From Citrobacter sp. Awk 4 (lineage in GTDB: Bacteria > Pseudomonadota > Gammaproteobacteria > Enterobacterales > Enterobacteriaceae), in assembly GCF_028069725.1 (NCBI RefSeq), contig NZ_JANEWG010000004.1, positions 62,001 to 126,000 of the forward strand: a stretch of DNA of 64,000 nt, in the 5' to 3' direction. Under the pieces are notes generated by a model. It was not told the origin of the DNA. It did not search any database and saw only the letters and a list, made by a program, of their open reading frames with translations. The translations under genes and the position numbers were made by a program. Of the stretch, positions 36,791 to 48,000 are shown piece after piece (the stretch's first letter is position 1; every line of letters begins with the position of its first letter).

Positions 36791-39238
36791 ATGCTAAACT
36801 GGATTTTTAATGATAATAAACTCACGCTACGGCAAATTTGCTTAGACGACAAATTATCGACAGCTAAAAAAATACAAAAAATTGATAAATATCTGACTAA
36901 TGGCGGTGATATCAATTTTATTGACCCCGATATTTCCCCGTGTAACGTGCTGGTTCCCCTGTCTCGCAGCCCAGAATCAGATGTATCTCTGGTGCAATAC
37001 CTGCTCGATAAAGGGGCACGTATTGAGTGTAATGGTTTCAGTGCGTTTCATTCTGCCATCGAGTTTAATAATACGCAGTTAGTGAGTCTTTATCTCACCT
37101 CGGGTGCGGATCTTTATTATCAGAATCAATTTAATAATTGTTGGCTCAACTACCTTTTTCACCCTGAGCCACACTATATTTACGGTGATGAACAACGCAG
37201 AGAGATGGTCGATCTTCTGCTTGATGCTGGCCTGGATATCAACAGGGTAGTGAGTTTTTGGACTGATGGTGAGTTAAATCACCCGCTGGAAATATTATAT
37301 TCTGAACGCAGTAAAGATCTTTTTGTACACATCATAAATAAAAATATTACGCTGGATATCGAAAAATCATCACTGATCGAAAATATTATTTTTTCGAGTG
37401 ATTTTTGGGGGCTGGAAACATTTGCACCGTTGGTGAAGCGTTTTCCAGACTTTAAAAAAGAACGCTACATTATGGCCAATGATAGCAGTTTCTGGGATGA
37501 CGCCAATCTGCTGGAATTGTGTGTTTATGCCAAAGCACAGAACTACTGTGAATATTTACTCGACAATTACCCACAACTGAAAGCGGATTCTCGCGCTAAA
37601 AGCCTGGTCTACGCGGCGCTGACATCAGAGTTTGATCTGCGAATTATCGAGAAACTGCTTAAAGTCACTGTCGATATCAATCGCATCTATAAGATGACGC
37701 CACAAGACGCTTATCAGGCGCCGCTTCTCAGCCAGTATCTGAATGCTCCTCATTTTACCGATCCCAATAAGCGCGATTACATCTATCAGGCTCTTGAACT
37801 GTTACTCAAATATGGCGCAGATCCCAACAGTGAGTTCGTCAACAACGGTAAACCGTATGAGATGTTAATCTGGTCAAATCTACGCTTGCTCATCTACCCA
37901 ATGGTCGAAAAAAGAACGTTTTTACCCCAGTTCCTCGATCTCTTTTTGCGCTATGGGCTGGATATCAATAAGAAATTTGGCGCCGTAGAGGAACCGACAT
38001 TACTGACTATTACTCAGCGTGGGTCATGGAAAGAAGATCAGGAAACGATCATTAAGGTGATGGAGTATTTGCTTCCAAAGGGACTTGATTTAAATCTCAC
38101 CAATATTTACAACACGAATTTTGTTTCGGCCGCCGCGATTTCTTGCCGCACTCAACTGCTTGAATGGTTGATTCACCAGGGTGGGGATATTCATACCCAT
38201 TGTGGGCACGATAATTCCCCCATCTTACATAAAGCTATTTCTACCTACTCGTTAGATGAAATAACCGGCCCCATACGCCGCCAGACCGTTTTGCTTCTGT
38301 TGCAACATGGCGCGAAACTCGAAGAGTTTTCTGTCGATGAACGATTTACTCCGTTGATGTGCGCCTGTTACTACGGTGCTCAGTCCTGTGTCGAGGCTCT
38401 GTTAGAGCAGGGGGCTAACCCTAATGTCCTTAATGTTGAGGGCACTACGCCTGCCTTGTGTGCTGTCATCGGCGGTAGTTCAAATGAATTTCCCCGTTTC
38501 GAATCCACGGCGGTGCGAATCCTTAGGTTGTTACAGCACTATGGCGCTGATTTGACGGCCGCGAATTGCCGGGGCAATAGTCCGCTGGTCGCTGCAATTG
38601 AACTGGATTACAAAGAGATATTTGAAGCGCTTCTCCAGATAGTGCCTTATAGCCAGGAGCAACTTGAACAGGCGCTCGCCATCTCTGAGCCAGAGGTCTA
38701 TTACCTCCGTCGTCTACAGCAGCAGATCAAGGGTGAAACTGCGCCCATTCTCACTCAGGCAGAAAGCGAACCAGAGCCGCCAGCCTTGCCTGTTGGCGAA
38801 GAAAGCCCGGTTATAGAGCCAACAGAAGCACCACAACAGGTAAAAAACGTAAGCCCTGAGGCCAGCAGTGCGGCCTCGCAGAGACTGCATATTCCGACGA
38901 TTATCGAACTGAAAGCCAGGGTTAACAGTTTCTTTAAACCGGTCGCCTGCGATCCCGATGTGACGGCTGCCCAGTTAAAGGGTATTGAAGAGCAGATAGA
39001 CCTGTTAATTGAAAAACTGGATAACTTCAGCTTTTTTCGCAATCAGGCCAGCAAAGAGGAGTTTGAAGAGGGCGTTCAGGACTATATCGATGAAGCCGTC
39101 GATCAGATGATCAACACCCTCATTGAGGATGATTATCCGGCACTGACTGAAGCATTGGTCGATTCTGTATGGGTTATTTTGCAGTTCTACCGGGTGGATA
39201 TCGAGATTGAAACCGCACTCAGAAAACGCTTCTGGTAA
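36791..39238 (+). CDS. Ankyrin-repeat protein
   Basis: An 815-residue cytoplasmic-looking protein without a signal peptide. Many ankyrin units are visible as LLxxGAxxx hairpins, for example LLDKGARIE (about residue 75), LLKYGADPN, LLQHGAKL, LLEQGANPN and HYGADLTAANCRG. After about residue 655 a Pro/Glu-rich linker (EPEPPALPVGEES) leads into a C-terminal helical region of about 130 residues with two predicted helices before the end. AAGGA precedes the ATG. Base composition is more AT-rich than the cluster before it. It sits between that cluster and cusS with its own 79-bp leader. A binding or toxin-immunity-type role is possible; function is unknown. Confidence 0.85.
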   Translation: MLNWIFNDNKLTLRQICLDDKLSTAKKIQKIDKYLTNGGDINFIDPDISPCNVLVPLSRSPESDVSLVQYLLDKGARIECNGFSAFHSAIEFNNTQLVSLYLTSGADLYYQNQFNNCWLNYLFHPEPHYIYGDEQRREMVDLLLDAGLDINRVVSFWTDGELNHPLEILYSERSKDLFVHIINKNITLDIEKSSLIENIIFSSDFWGLETFAPLVKRFPDFKKERYIMANDSSFWDDANLLELCVYAKAQNYCEYLLDNYPQLKADSRAKSLVYAALTSEFDLRIIEKLLKVTVDINRIYKMTPQDAYQAPLLSQYLNAPHFTDPNKRDYIYQALELLLKYGADPNSEFVNNGKPYEMLIWSNLRLLIYPMVEKRTFLPQFLDLFLRYGLDINKKFGAVEEPTLLTITQRGSWKEDQETIIKVMEYLLPKGLDLNLTNIYNTNFVSAAAISCRTQLLEWLIHQGGDIHTHCGHDNSPILHKAISTYSLDEITGPIRRQTVLLLLQHGAKLEEFSVDERFTPLMCACYYGAQSCVEALLEQGANPNVLNVEGTTPALCAVIGGSSNEFPRFESTAVRILRLLQHYGADLTAANCRGNSPLVAAIELDYKEIFEALLQIVPYSQEQLEQALAISEPEVYYLRRLQQQIKGETAPILTQAESEPEPPALPVGEESPVIEPTEAPQQVKNVSPEASSAASQRLHIPTIIELKARVNSFFKPVACDPDVTAAQLKGIEEQIDLLIEKLDNFSFFRNQASKEEFEEGVQDYIDEAVDQMINTLIEDDYPALTEALVDSVWVILQFYRVDIEIETALRKRFW

Positions 39239-39253
39239 GGTTTCTTTTTCGGT

Positions 39254-39284
39254 CAGAGCCATCTGGGGTGGATGGCTCTGGTTT
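39254..39284. terminator. Hairpin between the convergent ankyrin gene and cusS
   Basis: CAGAGCCATC and GATGGCTCTG pair as a perfect 10-bp stem with a 7-nt loop, followed by GTTTC on the plus strand. It lies 16 bp after the ankyrin stop and about 30 bp from the end of cusS. Confidence 0.7.
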
Positions 39285-39315
39285 CATAAACAATGGCTTC
39301 ATGAACAACGCGGTA

Positions 39316-40770
39316 TTAAGACGCCGCGTGTTTCGGTAGCGTCAGAATAAAACGCGTGGCGCGCAAATCAGAGGTGACGGCGACGTTTCCCTGATGGGCG
39401 ATGACGATCGATTTCACAATCGCCAGTCCAATACCGCTGCCTTCGCCTTTACGTTGACGGGAAGGATCGACGCGGTAAAACCGGTCAAACAGGCGCGGTA
39501 AATGCTCTGGGGCAATGGGCGTTCCAGGGTTTTCAACGATAATCTGTACCTGGTCCTGCGCCTCAAAAAGCCGCACGGTGACGGATTCTCCCTTCGGCGT
39601 GTAACGCATCGCATTGGAGAGTAAATTACTTAACGCCCGGCGTAACATAAGGGGATCGCCGGATACCCAGCATGCGTGGCCTTCAAAGCGTAAACTCACT
39701 TCGCGCTCTTCCGCCCAGGCTTCGAAAAAGTCGAAGACTTTGCTCACTTCATCCGCCAGATTCAGCGCTTTTTTCTCCGGAATGAGCTGATTATTATCCG
39801 CCTGCGCGAGGAACAGCATATCGCTCACCATCTTTGACATACGGCCAAACTCTTCAAGATTGGAATACAGCACATCCTCCAGCTCTTTCTGGCTGCGGGG
39901 CTGGCTGAGCGCAATCTCGGTCTGGGTCACCAGATTGGTGATCGGGGTGCGGATTTCATGGGCGATATCGGCAGAGAAGTTGGATTGGCGAGTAAAAACA
40001 TCCTCAATGCGCTCGATCATGTGATTAAACGAGATAACCAGACGTTCCAGCTCGATAGGCACCGCCTGCGGATCTAAGCGGACATCAAGATCTTTTGAGG
40101 TCACGTTTTGAATGCGCCGACTCACGCTGCGGATCGGTTCATGACCTGTATAAACGGCAAGCAGGACGATAAAAATAATCAGCATACTGATCAATGAGGC
40201 GGTCATTACCAGCTTGTTTTTCAGATCGTTAATATAATGCAGATGAAAATCTATCGATAACGCCATATACAGCGTCCAGGCGGGTTTGCCGTCGGGTAAT
40301 TGCCCTACCGGCAGACGAATCATACGCCAGGTCGAGTGCGCGCCGTGTCCCTGATTATGCCCTTCCATATTCAGGGCCGGGCCGGAAAGTAAAAAAACGT
40401 CGCCGTTACCGGCATTTTTATCCGGCGTTGCACTGGCCATAAACTCTCGCAGGTCAGGGGCGCCAGGCGAATGAAAAATGGCCTTTTTATTCGCATCTTC
40501 GAGAGAAATAATCACGTTTGAATAGCCGGAAACCACATTCCTGAGGGTTTCCAGACGACGGGATTCCGGCTCTTCAGGCTGATTGAGAATGCGCTCAAGC
40601 GTCTGGCTTATCTCTTTTAAGTCATTAATATCCTGCTCGGCAAAATGGACTTTTACCGAGTGGATCATTATCCAGGCGAAGGCGAAAAAGGAGGCGATGG
40701 TTGCCAGACTGATGAAAAATGTCAGCCGTGTCGCCAGTGAGAAAGGGCGGCGAAACCGCTTAGAGGTCAT
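39316..40770 (-). CDS. cusS: Copper/silver sensor histidine kinase CusS
   Basis: A 484-residue membrane kinase responding to periplasmic Cu(I)/Ag(I). The start at 40770 ([16 protein letters not shown]) matches E. coli CusS. It has a first membrane helix (about 17-37), a periplasmic sensor containing a His-rich stretch ([12 protein letters not shown]), a second helix (about 188-208), HAMP, H-box [14 protein letters not shown], and ATPase boxes ending [12 protein letters not shown]. Its start overlaps the cusR stop by 11 bases. Family knowledge: it phosphorylates CusR. Confidence 0.96.
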   Translation of the reverse strand: MTSKRFRRPFSLATRLTFFISLATIASFFAFAWIMIHSVKVHFAEQDINDLKEISQTLERILNQPEEPESRRLETLRNVVSGYSNVIISLEDANKKAIFHSPGAPDLREFMASATPDKNAGNGDVFLLSGPALNMEGHNQGHGAHSTWRMIRLPVGQLPDGKPAWTLYMALSIDFHLHYINDLKNKLVMTASLISMLIIFIVLLAVYTGHEPIRSVSRRIQNVTSKDLDVRLDPQAVPIELERLVISFNHMIERIEDVFTRQSNFSADIAHEIRTPITNLVTQTEIALSQPRSQKELEDVLYSNLEEFGRMSKMVSDMLFLAQADNNQLIPEKKALNLADEVSKVFDFFEAWAEEREVSLRFEGHACWVSGDPLMLRRALSNLLSNAMRYTPKGESVTVRLFEAQDQVQIIVENPGTPIAPEHLPRLFDRFYRVDPSRQRKGEGSGIGLAIVKSIVIAHQGNVAVTSDLRATRFILTLPKHAAS

Positions 40771-41443
40771 CCGGCACCTCAAGCATATAGCCAACACCGC
40801 GCACGGTCTGAATGAGTTTCGGCTCAAATTCATTGTCTATTTTGGCGCGCAGTCGTTTGACCGCCACGTCGATGGCATTGGTGTCGCTGTCAAAATTCAT
40901 GTCCCACACCTGAGAGGCAATCAGCGAACGCGGCAACACTTCTCCCTGATGGCGCAGGAAAAACTCCAGCAAGGTGAATTCTTTACTGGTTAAGGTGATC
41001 CGCGTTCCGCTGCGGGTGACTTTTCTGCTGACCAGATCCACCGTTAAATCCGCCACCTGAAACTGGCTCTCCACGATCACCGTCGCGCCACGGCGCAACA
41101 GAGTTCTGACGCGGGCCAGCAATTCGGCAAAGGCGAACGGTTTCACCAGATAATCATCCGCGCCCAGTTCCAGACCTTTAACCCGATGTTCAATGGTACC
41201 CAGTGCCGTGAGAAGGAGGATTGGCATCCCTTTGTTGGCGGCGCGCAGCATACGCACGATATCCCAACCGTTCACGTCTGGCAGCATGATGTCGAGGATG
41301 AGCAGATCGTAATCGCTGGTCATCGCGAGGTGATATCCGTTTAGCCCGTTATCGGTCAGATCTACCACAAATCCGGCTTCTGTCAGACCTTTGGTCAGAT
41401 ATTCGCCGGTCTTGCTTTCATCTTCGACTATCAAAATCTTCAT
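40760..41443 (-). CDS. cusR: Copper/silver response regulator CusR
   Basis: An OmpR-family regulator of 227 residues from the ATG at 41443. Receiver: [11 protein letters not shown], phospho-acceptor in [13 protein letters not shown], lysine in DDYLVKPF. The winged-helix C-terminal half includes [20 protein letters not shown] and ends [11 protein letters not shown]. It activates cusCFBA and its own operon through the palindrome at 41521-41542, which lies between the divergent genes. Confidence 0.97.
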   Translation of the reverse strand: MKILIVEDESKTGEYLTKGLTEAGFVVDLTDNGLNGYHLAMTSDYDLLILDIMLPDVNGWDIVRMLRAANKGMPILLLTALGTIEHRVKGLELGADDYLVKPFAFAELLARVRTLLRRGATVIVESQFQVADLTVDLVSRKVTRSGTRITLTSKEFTLLEFFLRHQGEVLPRSLIASQVWDMNFDSDTNAIDVAVKRLRAKIDNEFEPKLIQTVRGVGYMLEVPDDL

Positions 41444-41520
41444 CACTTATTCCTTCACGCATGGACTGTGCGGGGTTTCAATTCTAGAGAAGTCGGATCG
41501 GATAGCAATCGGTTATTGGG

Positions 41521-41542
41521 AAAATGACAGTTTTGTCATTTT
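41521..41542. promoter_or_regulatory. CusR box
   Basis: AAAATGACAGTTTTGTCATTTT, a palindrome with 9-bp arms and a 4-nt centre, matches the known CusR/PcoR-type copper box (AAAATGACAANNTTGTCATTTT). It lies 77 bp before cusR and 95 bp before cusC, in place to serve both promoters. Confidence 0.93.
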
Positions 41543-41636
41543 CCTGTCACGGGTTAAACAGAGTCACTTCGGTAAGGTACGTAATATCAGTTCACCTTCA
41601 CGTTAGGTTACGAGTCCACGACGGGCGAAAAGGATT

Positions 41637-43019
41637 ATGTACAAATTTAAGCGTCTTACCCTCAGTGCTTTTTTTGTCCTGACAGGATGTTCACTGGCGC
41701 CGGACTACCAGCGCCCGGAATCACCCGTGCCGCAACAATTTTCCCTCTCGCAGAATGCGATGGTGCCCGCGACGACGAGTTATCAGGAGACCGGCTGGCG
41801 TACATTTTTCGTTGATGAACAGGTGAAGAGGCTGATTGGCGAGGCGTTGCTCAATAACCGCGATTTGCGTATGGCAACGCTGAAGGTGCAGGAAGCGCGA
41901 GCGCAATACCAGGTGACGGATGCCGACCGGTATCCACAGCTCAACGCAGAGTCGAAAGGTGACTGGAGCGGTAAAGTCAAAGGGGACTCCCGTACGACCC
42001 GCGAATATGAAGCCGGATTGAATTTGAGTTTCGATCTGGACTTCTTTGGCCGGTTGAAGAATATGAGCGAAGCTGACCGGCAGAATTTTTTCGCCAGTGA
42101 AGAAGCCCGTCGCGCGGTACATATTTTATTAATCTCGAACGTCTCGCAAAGTTATTTCAATCAGCGCCTGGCGTATGCGCAACTGCAGGTCGCACAGGAA
42201 ACATTGCAAAACTATGAACGCTCATACGCGTTTGTTGAAAAACAACTGCTGACCGGCAGCACTAACGTGTTGGCCCTGGAGCAAGCCCGAGGCGTTATTG
42301 AAAGTACGCGGGCAGAGATTGCAAAACGGCAGGGCGAGCTGGCGCAGGCCACTCATGCTTTACAACTGCTGCTGGGGAGCTATACAACGTTACCGAATGA
42401 AAAAGAGGGGAATGCCGGAGATATCAACGGCGTCAAATTACCGCCTTCGCTCTCTTCGCAAATCTTATTGCAGCGTCCGGATATTATGGAAGCTGAACAC
42501 GCATTGATGGCGGCCAATGCCAATATTGGCGCGGCGCGTGCAGCCTTTTTCCCCTCCATTACGCTGACCAGTTCGCTTTCAGGCAGTAGCAGCGATCTTT
42601 CCAGTTTATTTAATCCCAGCAACGGGATGTGGAGCTTTATCCCGAAAGTCGAGTTACCGATTTTTAATGCCGGTCGTAACCAGGCCAATCTCGATTTAGC
42701 GGAAATTCGTCAGCAGCAGTCGGTGGTGAATTACGAGCAAAAAATCCAGAACGCCTTTAAAGAAGTGGCGGATGCGTTGGCGTTACGCCAAAGCCTGGCT
42801 GACCAGATAACGGCGCAACAACGTTATCTGGATTCCCTGACCATTACGCTGCAACGCGCCAGAGCGCTCTATCAGAACGGCGCGGTGAGTTACATCAACG
42901 TGCTGGATGCAGAACGTTCGCTGTTTAGCACGCAACAAACCTTACTTGATCTCAATTATGCCCGGCAGGTGAATGAAATTAGGCTGTTCACTGCATTGGG
43001 CGGCGGTTGGGCAGAATAA
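41637..43019 (+). CDS. cusC: Outer-membrane efflux lipoprotein CusC
   Basis: A 460-residue TolC-family channel of the Cus tripartite pump. The N terminus has a lipoprotein signal ending LTGCSLAPDYQRP, so the acylated residue is Cys18. AAAAGGATT precedes the ATG. Two OEP repeats follow, with ALRQSLADQ and GAVSYINVLDAERSLF in the second. First gene of cusCFBA, directly downstream of the CusR box. Confidence 0.95.
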   Translation: MYKFKRLTLSAFFVLTGCSLAPDYQRPESPVPQQFSLSQNAMVPATTSYQETGWRTFFVDEQVKRLIGEALLNNRDLRMATLKVQEARAQYQVTDADRYPQLNAESKGDWSGKVKGDSRTTREYEAGLNLSFDLDFFGRLKNMSEADRQNFFASEEARRAVHILLISNVSQSYFNQRLAYAQLQVAQETLQNYERSYAFVEKQLLTGSTNVLALEQARGVIESTRAEIAKRQGELAQATHALQLLLGSYTTLPNEKEGNAGDINGVKLPPSLSSQILLQRPDIMEAEHALMAANANIGAARAAFFPSITLTSSLSGSSSDLSSLFNPSNGMWSFIPKVELPIFNAGRNQANLDLAEIRQQQSVVNYEQKIQNAFKEVADALALRQSLADQITAQQRYLDSLTITLQRARALYQNGAVSYINVLDAERSLFSTQQTLLDLNYARQVNEIRLFTALGGGWAE

Positions 43020-43049
43020 AACGAAGATACATTCTTAGGAGACGACATA

Positions 43050-43397
43050 ATGACCACGACTTTTAAAGCCACTATTTTTAGTCTTTTTACGCTCGTTGCA
43101 TGGAATGCGCAGGCAAATGAACATCATCACGAAGGGATGATGAGCGCCACCCCTGCGGCTGAGCAGACGCAGGCGATCAGCGCCACTGGGGTCGTCAAAG
43201 CCATCGATATGGAAAATAAAAAAATAACGATTAACCATGACCCTATTCCTTCAGTGAACTGGCCGGCAATGACGATGCGCTTTACGCTGACGCCGCAAAC
43301 GCAGCTCGGGGATATTAAGGTCGGTGACAAGGTGGCGTTTAATTTTGTGCAACAGGGAAATTTGTCGCAGCTCCTGGATATTAACGTCAGCCAGTAA
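43050..43397 (+). CDS. cusF: Periplasmic Cu(I)/Ag(I) metallochaperone CusF
   Basis: A 115-residue periplasmic protein with a signal peptide ending near NAQA. The metal site is intact: His in INHDPIPS, then Trp and two Met in NWPAMTMRF, the CusF His-Met-Met-Trp set. A His-rich stretch follows the signal (EHHHEGMM). It hands copper to CusB. It lies 30 bp behind cusC. Confidence 0.95.
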   Translation: MTTTFKATIFSLFTLVAWNAQANEHHHEGMMSATPAAEQTQAISATGVVKAIDMENKKITINHDPIPSVNWPAMTMRFTLTPQTQLGDIKVGDKVAFNFVQQGNLSQLLDINVSQ

Positions 43398-43476
43398 TTT
43401 GTATTACCCGCCAAACATATTCTTACCTGGGCTCAGCAGAGCACAGGTAAGAATAGATGAATGAATGGAAAACACT

Positions 43477-44754
43477 ATGGCGTCTTTTAAATTCAATAAT
43501 ATCGCGCTTATTTTTGCCAGCATGGTCGTTGGCGGCATTATTTCTGTCGGGGGATATGCCTATTATTCTTCAACGCACAGAACGGCTGATATGACATCTG
43601 CGCCGGAAAAAGAGGCGCGTAAAGTTCTGTTCTGGTACGACCCGATGTACCCGAATACGCGTTTTGATAAACCGGGGAAATCCCCGTTTATGGACATGGA
43701 TCTGGTCGCGAAATATGCCGACGAAGAGACTGCCGGTGTCTCAACGCCGGGCGTGCGTATCGATCCCAGCCAAACCCAGAATTTGGGACTGAAAACCGAC
43801 ACTGTCCGCCGTGGGTCGTTGAATTATGCGCAGACATTTCCGGCGAATGTCAGTTTTAACGAATACCAGTTTGTGATCGTGCAGGCGCGTTCTGCCGGAT
43901 TTATTGACAAGGTCTACCCGCTGACGGTCGGCGATAAAATTAAGAAAGGCACGCCGCTGATAGAACTGACGATCCCTGACTGGGTGGAAGCGCAAAGTGA
44001 ATACTTGCTCCTGCGGGAGACGGGCGGCACAGCAACCCAGGTGGAGGGGATTTTAGAGCGGCTGCGGCTGGCGGGCATGCCGGAAGAGGATATCCGCCGT
44101 TTAATATCGACCCGTAAAATTCAGACGCGGTTTACGCTCAAAGCGCCGATTGATGGCGTGATTACCGCCTTTGACGTACGTACCGGCATGAACATCGCCA
44201 AAGATAACGTGGTGGCGAAAATTCAGGGGATGGACCCGGTGTGGGTCGCCGCCGCTGTTCCGGAATCAGTCGCATGGCTGATAAAAGATGCCTCCCAGTT
44301 TGCCCTTACCGTCCCGGCCTGGCCGAATAAGCCGTTCACCATTCGCAAATGGAGCATCCTGCCAAGCCTCGACGCGACCACCCGAACGTTGCAACTGCGT
44401 TTGCTGGTGGATAACCCCGATGAAGCGCTGAAACCGGGCATGAATGCGTATCTGAAACTGAACACGAAAAGCGAGCCGATGCTGCTGATTCCGTCAAAAG
44501 CGCTGATCGATACTGGCAAAGAGCAACGTGTGATCACCGTCGATAGCGACGGGCGTTTTGTGCCAAAACGCGTCTTCGTATTTCATGAATCGCAAGGGGT
44601 GACGGCCATTCGTTCCGGACTGAGCGAAGGCGAGAAGGTCGTTTCCAGCGGTCTGTTCCTGATCGACTCGGAGGCGAATATTTCCGGCGCTCTGGATCGC
44701 ATGCGGGCGCACACGCCAGCAGACACGTCTAAACCTGCGGCCCATTCACACTGA
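43477..44754 (+). CDS. cusB: Membrane fusion protein CusB
   Basis: Periplasmic adaptor of the Cus pump, about 425 residues from the ATG at 43477, which has TGGAAA before it; an in-frame ATG at 43465 is possible. A membrane anchor (about 8-27) is followed by the metal-binding N-terminal region with the three conserved methionines in FWYDPMYP and FMDMDLV. Lipoyl, beta-barrel and membrane-proximal domains follow (GFIDKVYPLTVGDKI, DGVITAFDVRTGMNI). The C terminus ends in a His-containing tail. Confidence 0.94.
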   Translation: MASFKFNNIALIFASMVVGGIISVGGYAYYSSTHRTADMTSAPEKEARKVLFWYDPMYPNTRFDKPGKSPFMDMDLVAKYADEETAGVSTPGVRIDPSQTQNLGLKTDTVRRGSLNYAQTFPANVSFNEYQFVIVQARSAGFIDKVYPLTVGDKIKKGTPLIELTIPDWVEAQSEYLLLRETGGTATQVEGILERLRLAGMPEEDIRRLISTRKIQTRFTLKAPIDGVITAFDVRTGMNIAKDNVVAKIQGMDPVWVAAAVPESVAWLIKDASQFALTVPAWPNKPFTIRKWSILPSLDATTRTLQLRLLVDNPDEALKPGMNAYLKLNTKSEPMLLIPSKALIDTGKEQRVITVDSDGRFVPKRVFVFHESQGVTAIRSGLSEGEKVVSSGLFLIDSEANISGALDRMRAHTPADTSKPAAHSH

Positions 44755-44765
44755 GGGAATCGTAA

Positions 44766-47700
44766 ATGATTGAATGGATTATTCGCCGCTCGGTGGCGAA
44801 CCGTTTCCTGGTGATGATGGGAGTGTTGTTCCTCAGCATCTGGGGAACCTGGACCATCGTCAATACCCCGGTCGATGCGCTGCCCGATCTTTCTGATGTG
44901 CAGGTTATCGTCAAAACAAGTTATCCCGGTCAGGCACCGCAAATTGTTGAAAACCAGGTGACCTATCCGTTGACGACCACCATGTTGTCCGTGCCTGGCG
45001 CGAAAACCGTACGCGGTTTCTCGCAGTTTGGCGACTCCTATGTGTACGTTATTTTTGAAGATGGAACAGACCCATACTGGGCGCGCTCGCGCGTACTGGA
45101 GTACCTAAACCAGGTGCAGGGAAAATTACCCCAGGGCGTTAGCGCCGAGATGGGGCCAGATGCCACGGGCGTCGGCTGGATCTTTGAATATGCGCTGGTG
45201 GACAAAAGCGGTAAGCACGATCTGGCGGAACTGCGTTCCTTGCAGGACTGGTTTTTAAAATATGAGTTGAAAACGATCCCTAACGTGGCGGAAGTGGCTT
45301 CGGTAGGGGGCGTGGTGAAAGAGTATCAGGTCGTTATCGATCCGATGAAACTCACCCAATACGGTATCAGCCTGTCAGAGGTGAAATCAGCGCTGGATTC
45401 CTCGAATCAGGAAGCGGGCGGCTCGTCTGTTGAACTGTCTGAAGCGGAGTACATGGTTCGCGCCAGCGGTTATCTGCAAACCCTTGATGACTTCAACAAC
45501 ATCGTATTGAAATCCGCTGAAAACGGAGTTCCGGTCTATTTGCGGGACGTTGCCCGCGTACAAATCGGGCCGGAAATGCGCCGGGGCATTGCCGAGCTGA
45601 ATGGCGAAGGCGAAGTCGCGGGTGGGGTGGTTATCCTGCGTTCCGGCAAAAATGCGCGGGAAGTGATTTCGGCGGTAAAAGAGAAACTGGCGACGCTGAA
45701 AAGCAGTTTACCCGCCGGCGTCGAGGTGGTGACAACCTACGATCGTAGTCAGTTGATTGACCGGGCGATTGACAATCTCAGCTATAAATTGCTGGAAGAG
45801 TTTATTGTTGTGGCGCTGGTCTGCGCACTCTTTTTGTGGCATATCCGGTCGGCGCTGGTGGCGATTATTTCGTTACCGCTGGGATTGTGTATCGCCTTCA
45901 TCGTGATGCATTTTCAGGGCATTAACGCCAATATTATGTCGTTAGGGGGGATCGCCATTGCGGTCGGGGCGATGGTGGACGCCGCTATCGTGATGATCGA
46001 AAACGCCCATAAACGGCTGGAAGAGTGGGGGCATCTGCACCCAGGCGAAAAACTGGATAACGACACCCGCTGGAAAGTGATCACCCATGCGGCGGTGGAA
46101 GTGGGACCTGCGTTGTTTATCAGTCTGCTGATCATCACGCTCTCTTTTATCCCCATTTTTACCCTCGAAGGCCAGGAAGGGCGGTTATTCGGGCCGCTGG
46201 CGTTCACTAAAACGTGGGCGATGGCGGGGGCGGCATTTTTGGCGATTGTGGTCACACCGGTTCTGATGGGATTTTGGATCCGCGGGAAGATCCCCGCAGA
46301 AACCAGCAACCCGCTCAACCGCTTTTTGATTCGCGTTTACCATCCGTTATTGTTGAAAGTATTACACTGGCCAAAGACCACACTATTAGTCGCCGCACTT
46401 TCTATCCTGACGGTGCTGTGGCCGCTCAAAAATATCGGTGGGGAGTTTTTACCACAAATTAACGAAGGCGATCTGCTGTACATGCCTTCTACATTGCCAG
46501 GGATCTCGGCGGCACAGGCGGCAGACATGCTGCAAAAAACCGACAAACTGATCATGACCGTACCGGAAGTGGCGCGGGTGTTTGGTAAAACAGGGAAAGC
46601 CGAAACGGCAACGGATTCTGCGCCGCTGGAGATGGTTGAAACGACCATTCAACTCAAGCCGCAGGATCAGTGGCGTCCGGGCATGACGATGGACAAGATC
46701 ATCGAGGAACTGGATAAAACGGTGCGTTTGCCGGGGCTGGCAAACTTGTGGGTGCCGCCGATCCGTAACCGAATTGATATGTTGTCCACGGGGATAAAAA
46801 GCCCTATTGGGATTAAAGTGTCCGGTACGGTGCTTGCCGATATCGATGCGACCGCAGAGCAAATTGAAGAGGTTGCGCGAACCGTGCCGGGTGTCGCTTC
46901 TGCGCTGGCTGAACGTCTGGAAGGCGGACGCTATATCAACATTGATATTCAGCGTGAAAAAGCCGCCCGCTATGGCATGACTGTCGGTGATGTACAACTG
47001 TTCATCTCCTCAGCGGTGGGCGGCGCGATGGTCAGCGAAACGGTGGAAGGGATCGCGCGCTACCCGATAAACCTGCGTTATCCGCAAAGTTATCGCGACA
47101 GTCCAGAAACGCTGCGTCAGTTGCCGATTCTGACACCGATGAAGCAACAAATTACACTGGCAGATGTGGCAGATGTGAAGGTAGTTGCGGGACCATCGAT
47201 GCTGAAAACCGAAAATGCCCGCCCAGCCAGTTGGATCTACATTGATGCCCGCGATCGTGACATGGTGTCGGTGGTTAACGATATTAAAAAAGCGATAGCG
47301 GAAAAGGTACAACTGAAACCCGGCACCAGTGTGGCATTCTCCGGTCAGTTTGAGCTACTTGAACGGGCGAACCACAAGCTGAAGCTGATGGTGCCGACGA
47401 CGCTGATGATCATTTTTGTGCTGCTGTATCTGGCTTTCCGTCGGGTGGGGGAAGCGCTATTAATCATTACCAGCGTGCCGTTTGCACTGGTGGGGGGCAT
47501 TTGGTTCCTGTACTGGATGGGATTCCATTTATCGGTGGCGACCGGAACCGGGTTTATTGCGCTGGCGGGCGTCGCCGCAGAGTTTGGCGTGGTGATGCTG
47601 ATGTATCTTCGTCATGCCATTGAAGCCGAACCGACGCTGGAAAACCCCCAGACGTTCACACCTGAGAAACTGGATGAAGCGCTCTACCACGGGGCGGTTC

Positions 47701-47906
47701 TGCGTGTCAGACCAAAGGCCATGACCGTCGCGGTCATTATCGCTGGCTTGTTGCCCATTTTGTGGGGCGCAGGCGCCGGGTCAGAAGTCATGAGCCGCAT
47801 TGCTGCACCAATGATTGGGGGAATGATTACCGCACCGCTGCTGTCGCTGTTTATCATTCCGGCGGCATACAAATTGATGTGGCTGCGCAGGCACCGGGAG
47901 CCGTAA
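44766..47906 (+). CDS. cusA: Copper/silver RND efflux pump CusA
   Basis: A 1046-residue inner-membrane heavy-metal RND transporter. The three-methionine relay is present: Met in [10 protein letters not shown], Met in APLEMVETT and Met in [12 protein letters not shown]. Membrane helix 4 has the proton-relay carboxylates in [17 protein letters not shown]. It completes cusCFBA, 11 bp behind cusB, and is followed by an intrinsic terminator. Confidence 0.97.
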   Translation: MIEWIIRRSVANRFLVMMGVLFLSIWGTWTIVNTPVDALPDLSDVQVIVKTSYPGQAPQIVENQVTYPLTTTMLSVPGAKTVRGFSQFGDSYVYVIFEDGTDPYWARSRVLEYLNQVQGKLPQGVSAEMGPDATGVGWIFEYALVDKSGKHDLAELRSLQDWFLKYELKTIPNVAEVASVGGVVKEYQVVIDPMKLTQYGISLSEVKSALDSSNQEAGGSSVELSEAEYMVRASGYLQTLDDFNNIVLKSAENGVPVYLRDVARVQIGPEMRRGIAELNGEGEVAGGVVILRSGKNAREVISAVKEKLATLKSSLPAGVEVVTTYDRSQLIDRAIDNLSYKLLEEFIVVALVCALFLWHIRSALVAIISLPLGLCIAFIVMHFQGINANIMSLGGIAIAVGAMVDAAIVMIENAHKRLEEWGHLHPGEKLDNDTRWKVITHAAVEVGPALFISLLIITLSFIPIFTLEGQEGRLFGPLAFTKTWAMAGAAFLAIVVTPVLMGFWIRGKIPAETSNPLNRFLIRVYHPLLLKVLHWPKTTLLVAALSILTVLWPLKNIGGEFLPQINEGDLLYMPSTLPGISAAQAADMLQKTDKLIMTVPEVARVFGKTGKAETATDSAPLEMVETTIQLKPQDQWRPGMTMDKIIEELDKTVRLPGLANLWVPPIRNRIDMLSTGIKSPIGIKVSGTVLADIDATAEQIEEVARTVPGVASALAERLEGGRYINIDIQREKAARYGMTVGDVQLFISSAVGGAMVSETVEGIARYPINLRYPQSYRDSPETLRQLPILTPMKQQITLADVADVKVVAGPSMLKTENARPASWIYIDARDRDMVSVVNDIKKAIAEKVQLKPGTSVAFSGQFELLERANHKLKLMVPTTLMIIFVLLYLAFRRVGEALLIITSVPFALVGGIWFLYWMGFHLSVATGTGFIALAGVAAEFGVVMLMYLRHAIEAEPTLENPQTFTPEKLDEALYHGAVLRVRPKAMTVAVIIAGLLPILWGAGAGSEVMSRIAAPMIGGMITAPLLSLFIIPAAYKLMWLRRHREP

Positions 47907-47965
47907 GCAGAATGTGGGAAAGAATATTTTTTCAATAATTAAATAATCATCTTCTGAAACTATTT

Positions 47966-48000
47966 AAGACCAGCCTGTTTAAGCTGGTCTTATTTCTTTT
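47966..48000 (+). terminator. cusCFBA terminator
   Basis: AAGACCAGC and GCTGGTCTT form a 9-bp stem with an 8-nt loop, followed by a T-rich run (ATTTCTTTTT). It lies 60 bp after the cusA stop. Confidence 0.88.
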
